NCBI GenBank assembly: GCA_037176905.1 | Contig: JBBBWG010032086.1 | Span: forward strand, 54,905-118,904 | Length of the DNA: 64,000 bases | Direction of reading: 5' to 3' | Source of the DNA: Azolla pinnata | Lineage: Eukaryota > Streptophyta > Polypodiopsida > Salviniales > Salviniaceae | In this document: positions 1-11,000 of the stretch, piece after piece | How positions within the stretch are numbered: position 1 is the stretch's first letter | How the letters are laid out: each line of letters opens with the position of its first letter | Translations under genes and position numbers: made by a program | The notes under the pieces: model-generated | What the model was told of the DNA's origin: nothing | The model's database searches: none | Seen by the model: the letters and a program-made list of their open reading frames with translations, nothing else

Positions 1-529
1 ACAAACACTGAACCCAACATTAGTTAATCCTATTCAAACAAGAGCCAAAAATGTGTTTAGAAAACTAGTTTGCTTGCTGATTTGCTTAGATGCTGCTGGC
101 CAACTATCTGTGAAAAAGCAATGGGAATGCAAGACACTGAAATAAACCAACTGGAATAAGGGGGGGAAAAAGGAAAGTTTGCTTACTAGCTTTGTTTATA
201 CGTTAACTAGTACCTAATATCTTGGCCTTTTGCACTAAGATTAGTCAGTGATGCTAAATCTTTCAGTTATAGATTTTCTAGCAGTTTTGGCCATGTCTGG
301 CATATGATGAGACTGTCTACATTCCCATACTTTCACACACTGTACTTGCATAGAGGTTTATCAGAACCAGAATGTCTTGATTGGTGCTTGGTAGAGTGAT
401 CAGACAAGAGGCCGTGGACGAAAATTAGGTTTAGTTCTTTTAATCGCATCGTGCATCATTCATTGTACCAGCAAGGTTGTTGGTGCTCAAGTTGAGGTTT
501 TAACCCTTTCGTTCGTTGAGATGATGCAG
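1..529. other. No exon recognised; probably intron of the VWA3-like gene
   Basis: The stretch is AT-rich with no long open frame. The downstream exon at 530 begins after an acceptor (tgatgcag) and is phase 0, so an upstream exon must exist, but I could not see the metal-binding strand of the VWA domain here. Confidence 0.4.
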
Positions 530-3398
530 GTTTATATTGGAGCAACCCACTTCGATATTATCATGTATTCGTTTGATGCATGGAGCTTCGGGGACATAGA
601 GAATTCTGTTATTTACAAACAAACAGCAGCTTCGAGATATGTGAAACCTTTAGAGGTATATTACTTAGTCTAAGATTTATACTGAAATACAAAGAAAACT
701 AATCATCTGCTGAGTAGAATTATCAATGTCAAGCACTACTATATTCAAAGGAAATATAAACCATTTAAAGAAGGTTGACAACATACAACATTTTTCTAGT
801 AAATAGTATACAACATTTTTCGAGTAAATAACACATTGACAGTGTACAACATTTGATCTAGAATGGGAGGAATTCTTGCTTTTAACTGTAATAATTTATG
901 GGAACACATTATTATCAGAAATGTTTCAAACCTTGAACGAAATGGTTTTCAAACCTTGAACGAAATGGTTTTCAAACATCATAAGCAACTGTGGCCAGTG
1001 ATTAAGGGGTGCTATAAACATGATCCACTGATGTATGTATGCACTGCTATAAGAGAATTGATTCCGTCAAATGATCAAGTATGTATGTAGCCAATGAGAG
1101 TGAAGTCACCTGAAACGCTTGAATCTGCTCTCGGATGGGCATCGAGGTGGAACCCAACTGGTGCGAGCAACCTATGGAAAGCTTTAACTCTAGCAACTAG
1201 TCGGACCTTTGCAGATTGCATATATCTGTTCAACGAAGGAAAGACGGACAAGCCTGTCCTTGTGAGTTTTGCTTCTTCTTCCTCTTCTTTCTCATTCAAT
1301 TGATATATGGAAAATATACGAAGCATCTGGAAGAATTCCTGTTATAAAATCAAATTTAGGTTTCCAGAGTAAGCATATGAAGGGTTTGTAATAACCTACA
1401 TCATTGACCAGCCACAGTACCCAACCATGTCAGATCCTTGAATTCTTGAAGCAAGCTCAATCTCAAGGAGGCCACTTGGTTCCCATCCACACGATAGGCT
1501 TGTGCACCAGCTCGCCGAAAGCACGTTTCCTGAAGAGGATTTCGGCCGTCAGCGGTGGTAGCTACATCGAGCATGACTACAGGCAAAAGGAGATCCCTCA
1601 GCAAGCATCCTCGGAAGAGGAGGCGGAGGACATACGGTGGGCGAGATCGATGGTGGAGATGGAGCAGCAGAAGAGAGCCGAATCGGGCAAGAGGGTAGAC
1701 ATAAAAGAGATGATCGAGCGGGTGAAGAGCCAGTACGAGCCGGTGCGGATCTTGCCACGCTTGCAAGCTCACAAAGACAGGCGCGAAGAGCACGAAAGAG
1801 CTTACGGGAGGCGGATCGAGGCGGTGAGGGAGGAGAACGCGAGGAGGGTGTCGGCGGCCGAAGAGTCGCACGAGCAGCTCACGGCGGAAATCATCGAGAG
1901 GAACCGCAGGAATCTGCGGGAGGCGGAGGAGAGATGGGCGGGCGAGGTGGAGAAGGTGAGGGCCCACAACCGGGCGTTGCTGGAGAGGTTTGCGAAGTGG
2001 AAGCACGATACGGCGGAGATCGGGGAGCAGAACGAGAGGTGCGTGGCAGAGGCGAGGAGGAGATTCGCGGTGGATTTGGAGGCGATCGACGCGAGGAACG
2101 CGTCGATCATGGAGGCGGCGACGAGGGAGCACGCGGAGGAGGCGGAGAGGATCGAGAGGATGAACGAGCGGCGGCAGGAGGCGGCGAAGCAGCGGCAGGC
2201 GAAGATCGACGCGGAGGCGGCTTCGATCAACAGGATGCGGAGGGAAGAGCACGAGGCAGCCGTAAAGGCCACCGAGGAGCTGAATGCATCTAATCTGTCG
2301 GAAGCTCGCAAGCTGCACGAGGAGCGGGTGGAGTCGATCAGAAGCTGGAATTCGCTGCGGATGAGGGAGGCGGAAGAAGCCCACGCCCAGCGGCGAATCG
2401 AAGCGCAGGCGGAGAATGCGAGGAAGAAGACGGCGTTGAAGCGGAGGCTTGAGGAGATAGAAAGGAATCGGGACGAAGCCATGGCCGGGCATCGCGAGGA
2501 GGTGGCGAGGGCGATCGCGGAGCACACGCGGGCTGCGGAGGAGATCGATGCGATGAATGCGGCGAACGAGGGGCGAGCACGATCCAAGTGGGCAGGTGCG
2601 AGGGATGCGATCGACGAAGAGAACAGGGAAGCGCTGGAGAAAGCTCGGAGGGAGAACGAGGACGCGAGGGCGAGCGTGCAGGAGATGAACGTGGAGCTCG
2701 CGGAGCGGCGGCTGGCGCTGAAGCGGCGAATCGCGGAGATCGTTCGATCGAACGAGGAGACGGCGAGGAGGAGGAAGGCGGAGTGGGCGAAGCGGTGCGA
2801 AGCAGCCGAAGCTGCGTATCGCGATCGAGTCTCGAGGCTCAAGGAAGATCACAAGCGGCTCGCGGAGGAGGCGAGGCGCAGGAACGCCGACAAGCTCCAG
2901 GCCTCGCTCCTCGATCACCGCGCCAAAGCCGCTGCCGCGGAGTCGTACAACGAGGCGGTTCGGCCCTTTGTCGAATCGTCGAACGCGGTTCGCGCGGAGA
3001 TCGATCGGATCCGCGCCTTCCTCCGATGCATCGTCGCCGGTGGCGTTCTCGGGGCCCACGATCGTCCTCGCCCCTCGTCCTTGGAGTCCGACCTCGACCA
3101 GCTCGCGCTCTCGGATCGGACCCTCGGCCCCAAATTGCTCGTCGAAGCTCTGCGATGCGCCTATGGCGGTGGTAGAAGGAAGGAGAAGGAGAAGGAGAAG
3201 GAGCGAGGAGAGATCGGTGATGGTAGCTTGATGATGATGATGATGGTGGTGGAAGCGAGCAGCAGGCGTCGGCCCTCGTCCTCCGCTTTCGCTCATTCCC
3301 TTCCGCGTGCGCTCTCGCCCTCCCAGCTCTTCCCCATCCATCCTCCCCGAGCTGCCTCCCACAACTGCATCGATCGCGATCCTCGCCGATGCTCTTAA
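530..3398 (+). CDS. VWA3-like protein: von Willebrand A domain plus long coiled coil, 5' end outside the window or unrecognised
   Basis: Three phase-0 exons can be joined: 530-655, 1091-1261 and 1434-3398 (stop 3396-3398). The first two and the start of the third give the second half of a VWA fold of the VWA3A/VWA3B type: a strand FDIIMYSFDAW, then GASNLWKAL, the strand IYLFNEGKTDKP, and VPIHTIGLCTSSPKARFLKR with SGGSY. The DxSxS metal-binding motif should lie in an earlier exon that I could not find in 1-529. After the VWA domain, about 500 residues are charged helix rich in Glu, Arg and Ala. VWA3 relatives are linked to cilia, so a role in the sperm flagellum is an inference supported by the dynein gene next door. 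The last ~80 residues (Arg/Glu/Lys run, Met run, Ser/Pro-rich) look like read-through into UTR, so the true stop may be earlier or reached by splicing. Confidence 0.6.
1836..2951 (+). repeat. About 18 coding repeats of ~22 residues with a phased Asn in the coiled coil
   Basis: Counting from the in-frame codon at 1404, Asn occurs at residues 145, 167, 189, 210, 232, 254, 276, 297, 385, 407, 429, 450, 494 and 516, usually in the form hydrophobic-x-x-x-Asn (IIERN, VRAHN, IDARN, IERMN, IDAMN, IDEEN). The mean step is 21.8 residues. The registers near 319, 341, 363 and 472 lack an exact Asn. The spacing between repeats is held while their sequence varies, so this is protein-level periodicity and not a recent DNA minisatellite. 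A period near 22 equals two hendecads. Confidence 0.65.
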
Positions 3399-5935
3399 AA
3401 ACCGCCGCCACCGAAACAGAAATCCTCCCGCCCGCAGCTCAGATCCCCATATGTTCTTTGGAAGCAGGAAAGGAAGCGGTCGAAATCTCGCTCGCGATCC
3501 GAGACCTCCTCCCTCGCTCAGCGTGCTTCGATCGAAGAATTCGAAACCAGGTATGATCCCTCTCGACTCTCGATTCTTTTTCCGATTGTCGGAATTTGTT
3601 TAAAGAATGTCCAAACAAAACAACCAAGAAACAAAACACTTCGCTCCGGTGGCGCAGGACGTGACCTCCGATCCCGACCGATTCTCTCCGGATGCTTCGG
3701 ATTCTTCGAGCCTGTAAAGAATCTGGAAATTCAAGGTTGGGGCATTTGTACATGTACCGATGGATGTTAATTGAGAGGTAAAAAAAACACAAGTTGTCTC
3801 TCATCTTCTCTGGCAAGTTTGGCGATTTCTTAAGGTTTGCGCTCTTATCCAGCCTTTATTAAATTGTCATAGACATACGAAAACGGGTTGAGAATCGAAC
3901 CCCCTTTGCCTTCGTGGTTATAATCAAAGTAATCCAATTGATATGTATTCCCCGTGAATCTTGGCTATATACATCCCTGACCTAAATCTCCGCGCCTCTG
4001 ACGTAATCCTTGACATAATCTTAGACACCTTCAACCTAATCTCTGGTCTAATTTAATCCCGGCATTCCTGATCTAATCTTTGTGTCGTAAGATCTATATT
4101 TTCAACCCAATCTTCGATCCCTTGTTTTTTTGTTTTTTAGCGCAGGCCTGATCTATAATCCGTGTCGTAAGCCCGATTGTTTTATTAACCTAATCTCTGT
4201 CGTAATCTTGATGCTTTTATTCACCTAATTAATCTCTATGTTCTCGACCTAATCTTGTAGACGCGACACAATCACAAAATCTTCTGGCCTGATCCTAGTA
4301 GTTTGAGTTAATCCTTGCGCTCTAATCCGTGCACTCCTGTCTTAATGTATCCAACTCTTGTGCCCACAAGAGCAATTCTCTAGGCCAATCTTGATTCCTC
4401 AGATAAATGGAGTAGATAATGAATGAAGGTATGCCCCTTGATATCAAAGAAGATGGGCATGATCTATGGGGGACCATTGTTGAATAAAAAGGGCCGACGA
4501 TGAAAAAAGCACGAAGAGAAGATGCCCAAAATGAAATATCGATGTTGAATATGAGAAGAAGGATCGATTACGCTTTTTGATTAACCAGAAAGTTAAGCAC
4601 ATGTTCGACGATGTGAATTAAATCCGAAGATCTAATTCAAAGATGAGTGTGCCGACAATCTAATTCGAAGTGGATCTCAGTAAAGGTCAAGATGTAAAAG
4701 GAAAAAAAAAAAGTTTGTCGTCTATTAAGTAAACGCAGCGAAAGTTATTATCGCCCCAACCTAAACATGCTCAAGATGAAACAAGATTAATTGTCCCTTT
4801 GGGTTGAGGTAATCAGAAACAAAAAAAAGGAGCAATCATAGATAATGATGAACAAACACTAGAGGAGGATTGAGTTAGGAAGCTTAGGAGAAGATGCTTT
4901 AGAATCTAAGAACAAGGTTCAAAGGCATCTGATACTGTAAAGACGAGTCTAAACCTACGGCTTTAATCATCGGATTTCATTGCTATGGAAACAAAAATGG
5001 ATGGTCTATCGGAATGGAAGGCAGTCAAAATCTGACAAAATATTTAAAGGAAAGCTCCAAATCTTGCAAAGATTGCACTTGGATTCAGAACCCCAGTCGT
5101 TCCACCCATGCATATGCACTTGGCAAAATAGATTGTGCACTTGGTGTTCACTGATTCCTTACACTTGGGGTTTTCAGAACTCCAACGATTCCACCCATGT
5201 AAGAAGATTGCACTCGCACAGATCATCACTTCCACACCCCCATCATCTCAATCGTCGTCGAGGCAACTTTCATTCTTTTGGGCAAGCTTTCTGCCTAAAC
5301 CCTGGAAACTGTACATGTATATATCTCCTCTGAAGCCGATCCTCGGTGGATTTGTATATGCGCCTCAGACTGCAGTCTCAACCCTTGCCTCCCCGACCGT
5401 GTGATAGCAGCATTGGAAGAAAGACCAATGCTTGCCTCGCAATCGTCAGAGTCGAATTAAAATCTACTGATAAGCGAGAATCCTGCCCCGGTTAGCCCCT
5501 CGGATTACCTCCTAATACTTACATGTTTATGTACGAGGTACGAATCACTTCGTACACTTCACGTACAATATGCTTCGACCAAATTGCGGAACGATGAAGA
5601 ACAACTGGCCTTATTCCATGGGGGACATCCCACAATGGGCTTGCCTGGCTATAGCTTGGCAACGGAATCTCCCGTCTCATGTTCTCATGTTCTCATGTTG
5701 TCATTTGAGGATAAATGAATGAAGGAAGTGTATTTCGTAATGTCGAGAAACTATGGGCGTATCGAGGGGCATGAATAGGAATACAGAAATACAGATACGG
5801 AATGTACGGGTATGAATGGAAATAGGAGAAGAAATTCTGAGGGGTATGATCTGGCAATACGGTAACAAAATACAGCTGGATAATTTGATTTGTGCGAATT
5901 TATCGAAAATAGGGAAACCCACAAAAAATGGGCCA
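3399..5935. other. Intergenic region with degenerate short repeats
   Basis: I see no family-matching coding sequence. From about 3960 to 4350 the motif cctaatct(t) recurs in loose form. Around 5079-5210 two imperfect copies of a segment (cacttgg..ttcagaa..ttccacccatg) lie about 85 nt apart. At 5678-5702 there is a short (tcatgttc)n run. An ATG frame at 3451-3551 ends at a good donor (ccag|gtatga) and could be a 5' exon of the dynein gene, but its phase does not fit exon 8077 directly and it has no recognisable domain. Confidence 0.4.
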
Positions 5936-6385
5936 ACAAATTTATTTTAACGCGTACTAAAACTAGAAATTACACATTAACACGTCGTTTTGTTTCTCAC
6001 TAAAAATTAGCGCGCAGTTAATTGATTAACATTGAATTGCTTAGATTTTGAAATTGCAAACTCTTGTCGATCAAATACATCAAGGGAATGGATCAGTAAA
6101 CATCAGTACAAAGTGGGAAACGATAAGTAAATAGCAGTGGGAAGATGAAGAATCAATGAGCACAAGAAGTGATGGATGGAAGTGATTCGTAAGAGATGGA
6201 TAGAATCAATCAGCGAGAAGCGATTAAGAAGTAGCATTAGCAGCGAGGCGATGAATAAAATCGAATTAGTAGGAATTAATTGGACGTTAACTTCTAGCGA
6301 GAAATAAACGTAGGCGTTAATATGTAATTTGTTAATTTAGTTGGTGCTAAAGTGTGATTAGTAAACTAGGAAAACTACCGAAAAA
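5936..6385. mobile_element. MITE-like foldback element, copy 1
   Basis: The left end (tttattttaacgcgtactaa then aaattacacattaac) and the right end (gttaatatgtaattt, ttagttggtgct, agtaaacta) are imperfect inverted complements. The interior carries recurring atcgatt/aagtaaatagcagtgggaag blocks also found in the other three copies. There is no coding capacity, so it would be non-autonomous. Ends are approximate and I could not define a target-site duplication. Confidence 0.5.
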
Positions 6386-6855
6386 CGTCGAATAAAATTA
6401 TTAATTTTGTTTTAATGCATATTAAAAATAAAACATTTGCATATTAACACCCGGTTTTACCTTTCACTAAGTCCAGTTAAATCCCACTAATCGATTTTAT
6501 TCCTTCCCTTACTTCTTAAAAGCTTCTCGCTAATCGATTCTATCCTTCTCGCACTAATCACTTCCATCTCTCTCTCTCGTTAATCCTTTCTCTTCCCACT
6601 GCTATTTACTAATCGCTTCCATCTATCTCTCATTAATCCTTTCTCTTCCCACCGTTATTTACTAATCGCTTGCGACATCGTGCATCTGTTTACTAATCGA
6701 TTCCCTTACTATATTCGATTAACAGAAAGGTAGTAGCTCCGGAATCTAATTAGTTTGGCATTGATCACTTAACTGGATGTTAAATTTTAGCAAGTGTCAA
6801 TATGTAATTTACAATTAGTAGGCGCTAAATGTACTTAGTAAACTATAAATAAGAA
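6386..6855. mobile_element. MITE-like foldback element, copy 2, adjacent to copy 1
   Basis: It begins near the ttaattttgttttaatgcat block, followed by aaacatttgcatattaacac, and ends with caatatgtaatttacaatta and gtaggcgctaaatg. Its interior has several actaatcgattc / tttctcttcccac segments. Arrangement and ends match copy 1 and the copies near 49.5 and 50.5 kb. Confidence 0.5.
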
Positions 6856-7066
6856 ATTAACAATTAATTAATTAATTAATTAGTTAATTAATTATTTTTG
6901 GCCATTGGATGCGTAGCGCTTCACCATCGCTCTGCTCTGCCCAGCATCGATCCATCGATCCATCGATCGATCGATCTTCTGCTTGCTCCTGGGAACCATG
7001 ATGAAGATGAAGACGACGACGACGACGACGACGACGATGATGGTTATGATCAGCTGCCCCGGACTC
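6856..7066. repeat. Cluster of simple repeats (ATTA, ATCG, GAC)
   Basis: An (attaatta)n run at about 6862-6893 is followed by (atcgatcc)n at about 6944-6977 and a (gac)n/(gat) run at about 7008-7042. The open frames across them (poly-Asp and similar) are repeat artefacts. Confidence 0.75.
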
Positions 7067-7475
7067 AGTTAGGGTTTGCTTGCCGCATTTAGGGTTTGTG
7101 TTGCCGCTTTCAGGGTTTGTGTTGCCGCATCCAGGGTTTGTGTTGCCGCATTTAGGGTTTGTGTTGCCGCATTTAGGGTTTTTGTTGCCGCATTTAGGGT
7201 TTGTGTTGCCGCATTTAGGGTTTGTTTTGCAGCATTCAGGATTTGCTTGGCTTGCTGCATTTAGGGTTTGCTTGCCGCATTTCGGGTTTGTTTGGCAGCA
7301 TTTAGGATTTTCTTGGCTTGCTGCATTTAGGGTTTGTTTGCCGCATTTAGGGTTTGTTTTGCAGCATCTAGGATTTGCTTGGCTTGCTGCATTTAGGGTT
7401 TGCAGCATGTAGGGTTTGCTTGCCGCATTTAGGGTTTGCAGCATTTAGGGTTTGCTTGCCGCATTTAGGGTTGTC
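7067..7475. repeat. Telomere-like 21-bp tandem array (gccgcatttagggtttg..)
   Basis: About 20 copies of agggttt/aggattt occur in a unit of roughly 21 bp, most regular between 7080 and 7230, later mixed with ggcttgctgcatttaggg variants. The unit is three times the 7-bp plant telomere repeat and divisible by three, so all frames stay open and give repetitive false proteins. The array lies 0.6-1 kb upstream of the first recognised dynein exon. Confidence 0.8.
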
Positions 7476-7550
7476 CGTGTGTGCATCTGTCTTCAGGGTT
7501 GCCTATTCCCTCCGTGATGGGGCCCAGATTCTGATTTTTCCTGTTTTAGA

Positions 7551-7655
7551 ATTAGGGTTAGGGTTAGGGTTAGGGAGCTCTCCCTCTCCCTCTTGTATAC
7601 AACCATCCGGTCGCTGTGTTCAGGTTTAGGGTTAGGGTTAGGGTTAGGGTTCGGG
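7551..7655. repeat. Two short TTAGGG runs
   Basis: Four perfect ttaggg copies start near 7553 and another four near 7628, separated by about 50 nt of unrelated sequence. The plant consensus is TTTAGGG; here the hexamer occurs next to heptamer-derived repeats. Confidence 0.75.
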
Positions 7656-7659
7656 CTGA

Positions 7660-8076
7660 ATCAGTTATTTTCTATCTAGTTAGACATTCGGTTTTCTTGT
7701 TCTCCAAGATGAGTCAACATTTAAAGATGTACTCTCTTGTTTGGATTCTGAAAATAACGTTACAGATCACGGTGTTACAGATCACGGTGTTTGGATTCTC
7801 TTGTCAACAAGGTGTTACAGATCACGTTGGATTCTGAAAATGTGCCAATATATGTATATATATGCATATATTCAGACATGTTTCTGTATCTCATGTATTC
7901 AAGTACCCTTTCACTTATTTACCCATTCTTTTTAAAAAGGATTAGACTACTTGGCAAGACCTCTTCCTGTCAAAAACGGAAACAGAGAAACTAGTTGGCT
8001 CTTAAAGATGTGATATTGCATCCTTCCTTTTTAGCACTAAACCCATTTTGACAGCCTGAACTTGATTTCTGTGCAG
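7660..8076 (+). other. Upstream of the first recognised dynein exon; start codon not located
   Basis: Exon 8077 opens in the middle of a codon, so at least one upstream coding exon must exist. A short frame from an ATG at 7709 has no dynein resemblance and holds two nearby copies of acagatcacggtgtt. I cannot assign a transcription start or first exon. In human DNAH1 the part before this point is about 290 residues; it may be shorter here. Confidence 0.3.
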
Positions 8077-11000
8077 GGTGGATAAGGTGAAAAGGGTTCC
8101 AGCACAAGTTATTGCATCAGATTCTAACGGGAGGTGTATTTGGAGGGATTGTGAAGTTTTGGACTATAGTGGAGATGAAAACAGTTACTTAGGATTGATA
8201 CTGGCCAATCATCCTGGATTCCTAGGTGTGGTGATTCTCCCTCTTTTTTATGAGTTTCCATTTGTGAGATTCTATCCTCATATTTGTCTATAGTTTTCAT
8301 AATTGTGCGTGCTTTTCAGAAGTACTTATAGGGGAGGCTGAAGGTTTTGCAGGGTACTCTTGTATTTTAAAGCTGAGAACCCATTTATTTTTGTTAAGCG
8401 CTTTGCCCAGGCATACAGATTACGTGATAAGATGGAGTCTTTAATGGTAAGGTTATGATGATAACATATTAAGTCTGGGTTCTTTTAATAATCACGGTGA
8501 AGTAAAATATCCAGTATGGTTTATTTCTTTGTCTCAGTACTTCATTTTTGCAGAAATACCATTTCTACGTGGACAACATGCCAAAGGAGGGCATACGAAC
8601 TCTGGGACCTGAACCGGAAGAGCGAATAAGGGGTCTAACTTTTAATTGCAAAGATCTGAGAGAAAAATCCTTGGATATATGCAAGTATCTGAATGAAGTT
8701 AACACTGAATATGCTAGGGTCATGAATCAAATTGTATTAGAGGATTGCATAAAAAACCAAAACCTCTGTGGTATGGAGTTTACTGTGGAAATTGACATAG
8801 ATGGTATTGAGAAAGAACAGCAACCTGTGTCCTTGTAAGACATCCATCTCTTGTTACTTTTAGACTCAATAAATTATGTGATGTTACTCAAATAATGTCA
8901 TAATTTGCGTCTACATTGCTGTAATCACATTTACAATGTACAAGTAACTACATCTCTATATTTGGCATACGTTGTACAAGATTACCATTTTCACAAAGAT
9001 AACTTTACAGTTAATATTCTGTAATTCATTAACACACTTGCATTACATTATTTAGAGAATTTTCTAAAGCACTGGTCATAAAAGAGAAATTTTGTTGAGA
9101 TATGAGGAAGTGTGGCATTAAAAGTGCCCTAGAAATGAAGTATCTCGCTATAATGCATGATGCTGAGATATATGTACATACGATTCAAATGGAAAAAGAT
9201 TGATGAAAGATTTTGTTGAAGCCAGTGTGTGCATATTTATAGGAAATAATTGAATCAAAGTAGGTAGTATCCATATAGCCTGCTTGTATCCAGACCAGCC
9301 AGAGGGACTGTTTGAAGTTGGTGTCTACATCTCTAAAATCATAAGATAGAATTAAGGTAGTTGGCACTTATTGGCAATTTAGTGAGTTTATCTTTAGTAT
9401 TTACATTGGTGCGTATTCAGAACTGGGGTTGGGTTTTATAATCACTGCTTATAATTTGAGACGTAGACAAAGACAAGTCCACCTCGTGTAATATCACATA
9501 TAGACCTAGGCTAAATGTTTCATACGTCACTTAATTTGATAACATAAGAAACTGCAGGACTCATCTTTTCTCAGACACTAAGCTTAGAGCTGTGTTGTAG
9601 CATTTATGATAAAACATACCTTTCCTGTACTTCTAGTGAAGTAAATGCTGCATTTCTGTGTCGCTCTTTTTTTTTTAGCTGTCATTAAGTCCCATTGCTT
9701 ATGCAACCTTGCAGCTTATATCATATTTTTGAAGAAAACTTGTGACTATTTAAGTTAATAATTGAAGATCAAAACCCTCATAAGACCTCATATTAACATT
9801 GATATAATTTATGGATTCATGAACATCAACTCAGAAGGTTCTTATTGTGAAAAATAAACGGTATCATCGCTTTCTATTACCCATCTAACATTAGATTAGT
9901 TTGTTGGAGCAGATTTGGTTGTGTTGACGTTCCAAAATACAATTATGAGGAAAAATGCAGTGAATTCCATTTTTGGTCTTGTATCACTCGAAGCGAGGTG
10001 ATATCTTCAACAGTTAGACTTAGATCAGAGTGCAACAAAGTGCTGAAGTTAAACCTGCTAAGTACACACTATAATAAAAGCTTACGTCTTGAAGATTTTG
10101 AGCAGATGCAAGCACAAAGTATTGAACAAACTTCAATTCAACTAAGAGATAGGTACTTTCTACTATTTCACGGGTTCTAGAATCTGATACTGATATTCAG
10201 TGAAAAAGTATTGTCATGATCAATGGCATTGCTTTTTAGTTTTCTTGGAAATGTTCAATGTTGAGATGCCATTATAAGGCTGTGACTCATATAGAAGACC
10301 ATACACCAGTTTATTTTTCACGTCCTTGATAATTCTCTGCTGTCCTTTATGACTTCTACTGCAAACACTGACATGGCATATGCATCTGTCTCTACTTCTG
10401 CATTCAATCAGCTTGTCAGACATGATTGAAGATTTTATGGTAGGTGCCATTTGGATCATTGAATTCCTAATGGTGGATGCAGTTGGACATCAATGTTGAA
10501 AAATATAATCAGAAGCTCCTTCAAAGACATTGGTAAAGGATGGTTCAATCTTCAAGAGAGCAGCTGGGATGCCTACTGTGCTAGTAAAATGAAGAGGTTC
10601 CTAAGGATGGTGCGATACATGATGGAGGACTCCGTTCGGTATTTGGTTGAAGATACTTTGGCAAGATACTGTAATTTTGTGGAGAGACATTGCGGCAGCC
10701 CAATTGTTGATGTGATTGACATTGATTGTGTCAATACAACATGGCCACAGTTTGACCATAAGGTACAAATCTTAATATCTAGTCCCATGGAACAAAATGT
10801 TATGAAAAGGTAAAATGATATGAAAAACTTGCCAGGTCTCTCAATATGTATGTATTCACCATCCATCAAACACTAGCTTGTAGATCAGAATAATGATTTT
10901 TTCCTTGTAAAATGTCTGACTGGTCAATAGAGCTTTATAAACAAGGTGTTGGACGCACATGTTAAATTTTGATTCTAATTAAAAAATCTTGATATTTAGT

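Noticed and set aside
863-1090. 75-codon frame before the second VWA exon
   Set aside because: It lies in the intron between exons 530-655 and 1091-1261, which join in phase without it. It contains a short internal direct duplication and no domain.
1401-3362. 653-codon open frame on the minus strand opposite the VWA3-like exon
   Set aside because: Its composition follows from the skewed codons of the sense strand, it shows no domain, and the sense frame continues a recognisable VWA fold in phase. Kept only as a low-interest check.
6884-7629. Repetitive open frames on both strands (Asn-Ala-Ala-Thr-Gln-Thr-Leu and Pro-His-Leu-Gly-Phe types)
   Set aside because: They are translations of the 21-bp telomere-like array, whose unit is divisible by three.
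9994-10152. Dynein exon 4 starting at 9994
   Set aside because: An acceptor at 9958-9960 keeps the same phase and adds GluPheHisPheTrp..Ser-Glu-Val, which matches DNAH1 better, so the start was moved to 9961.
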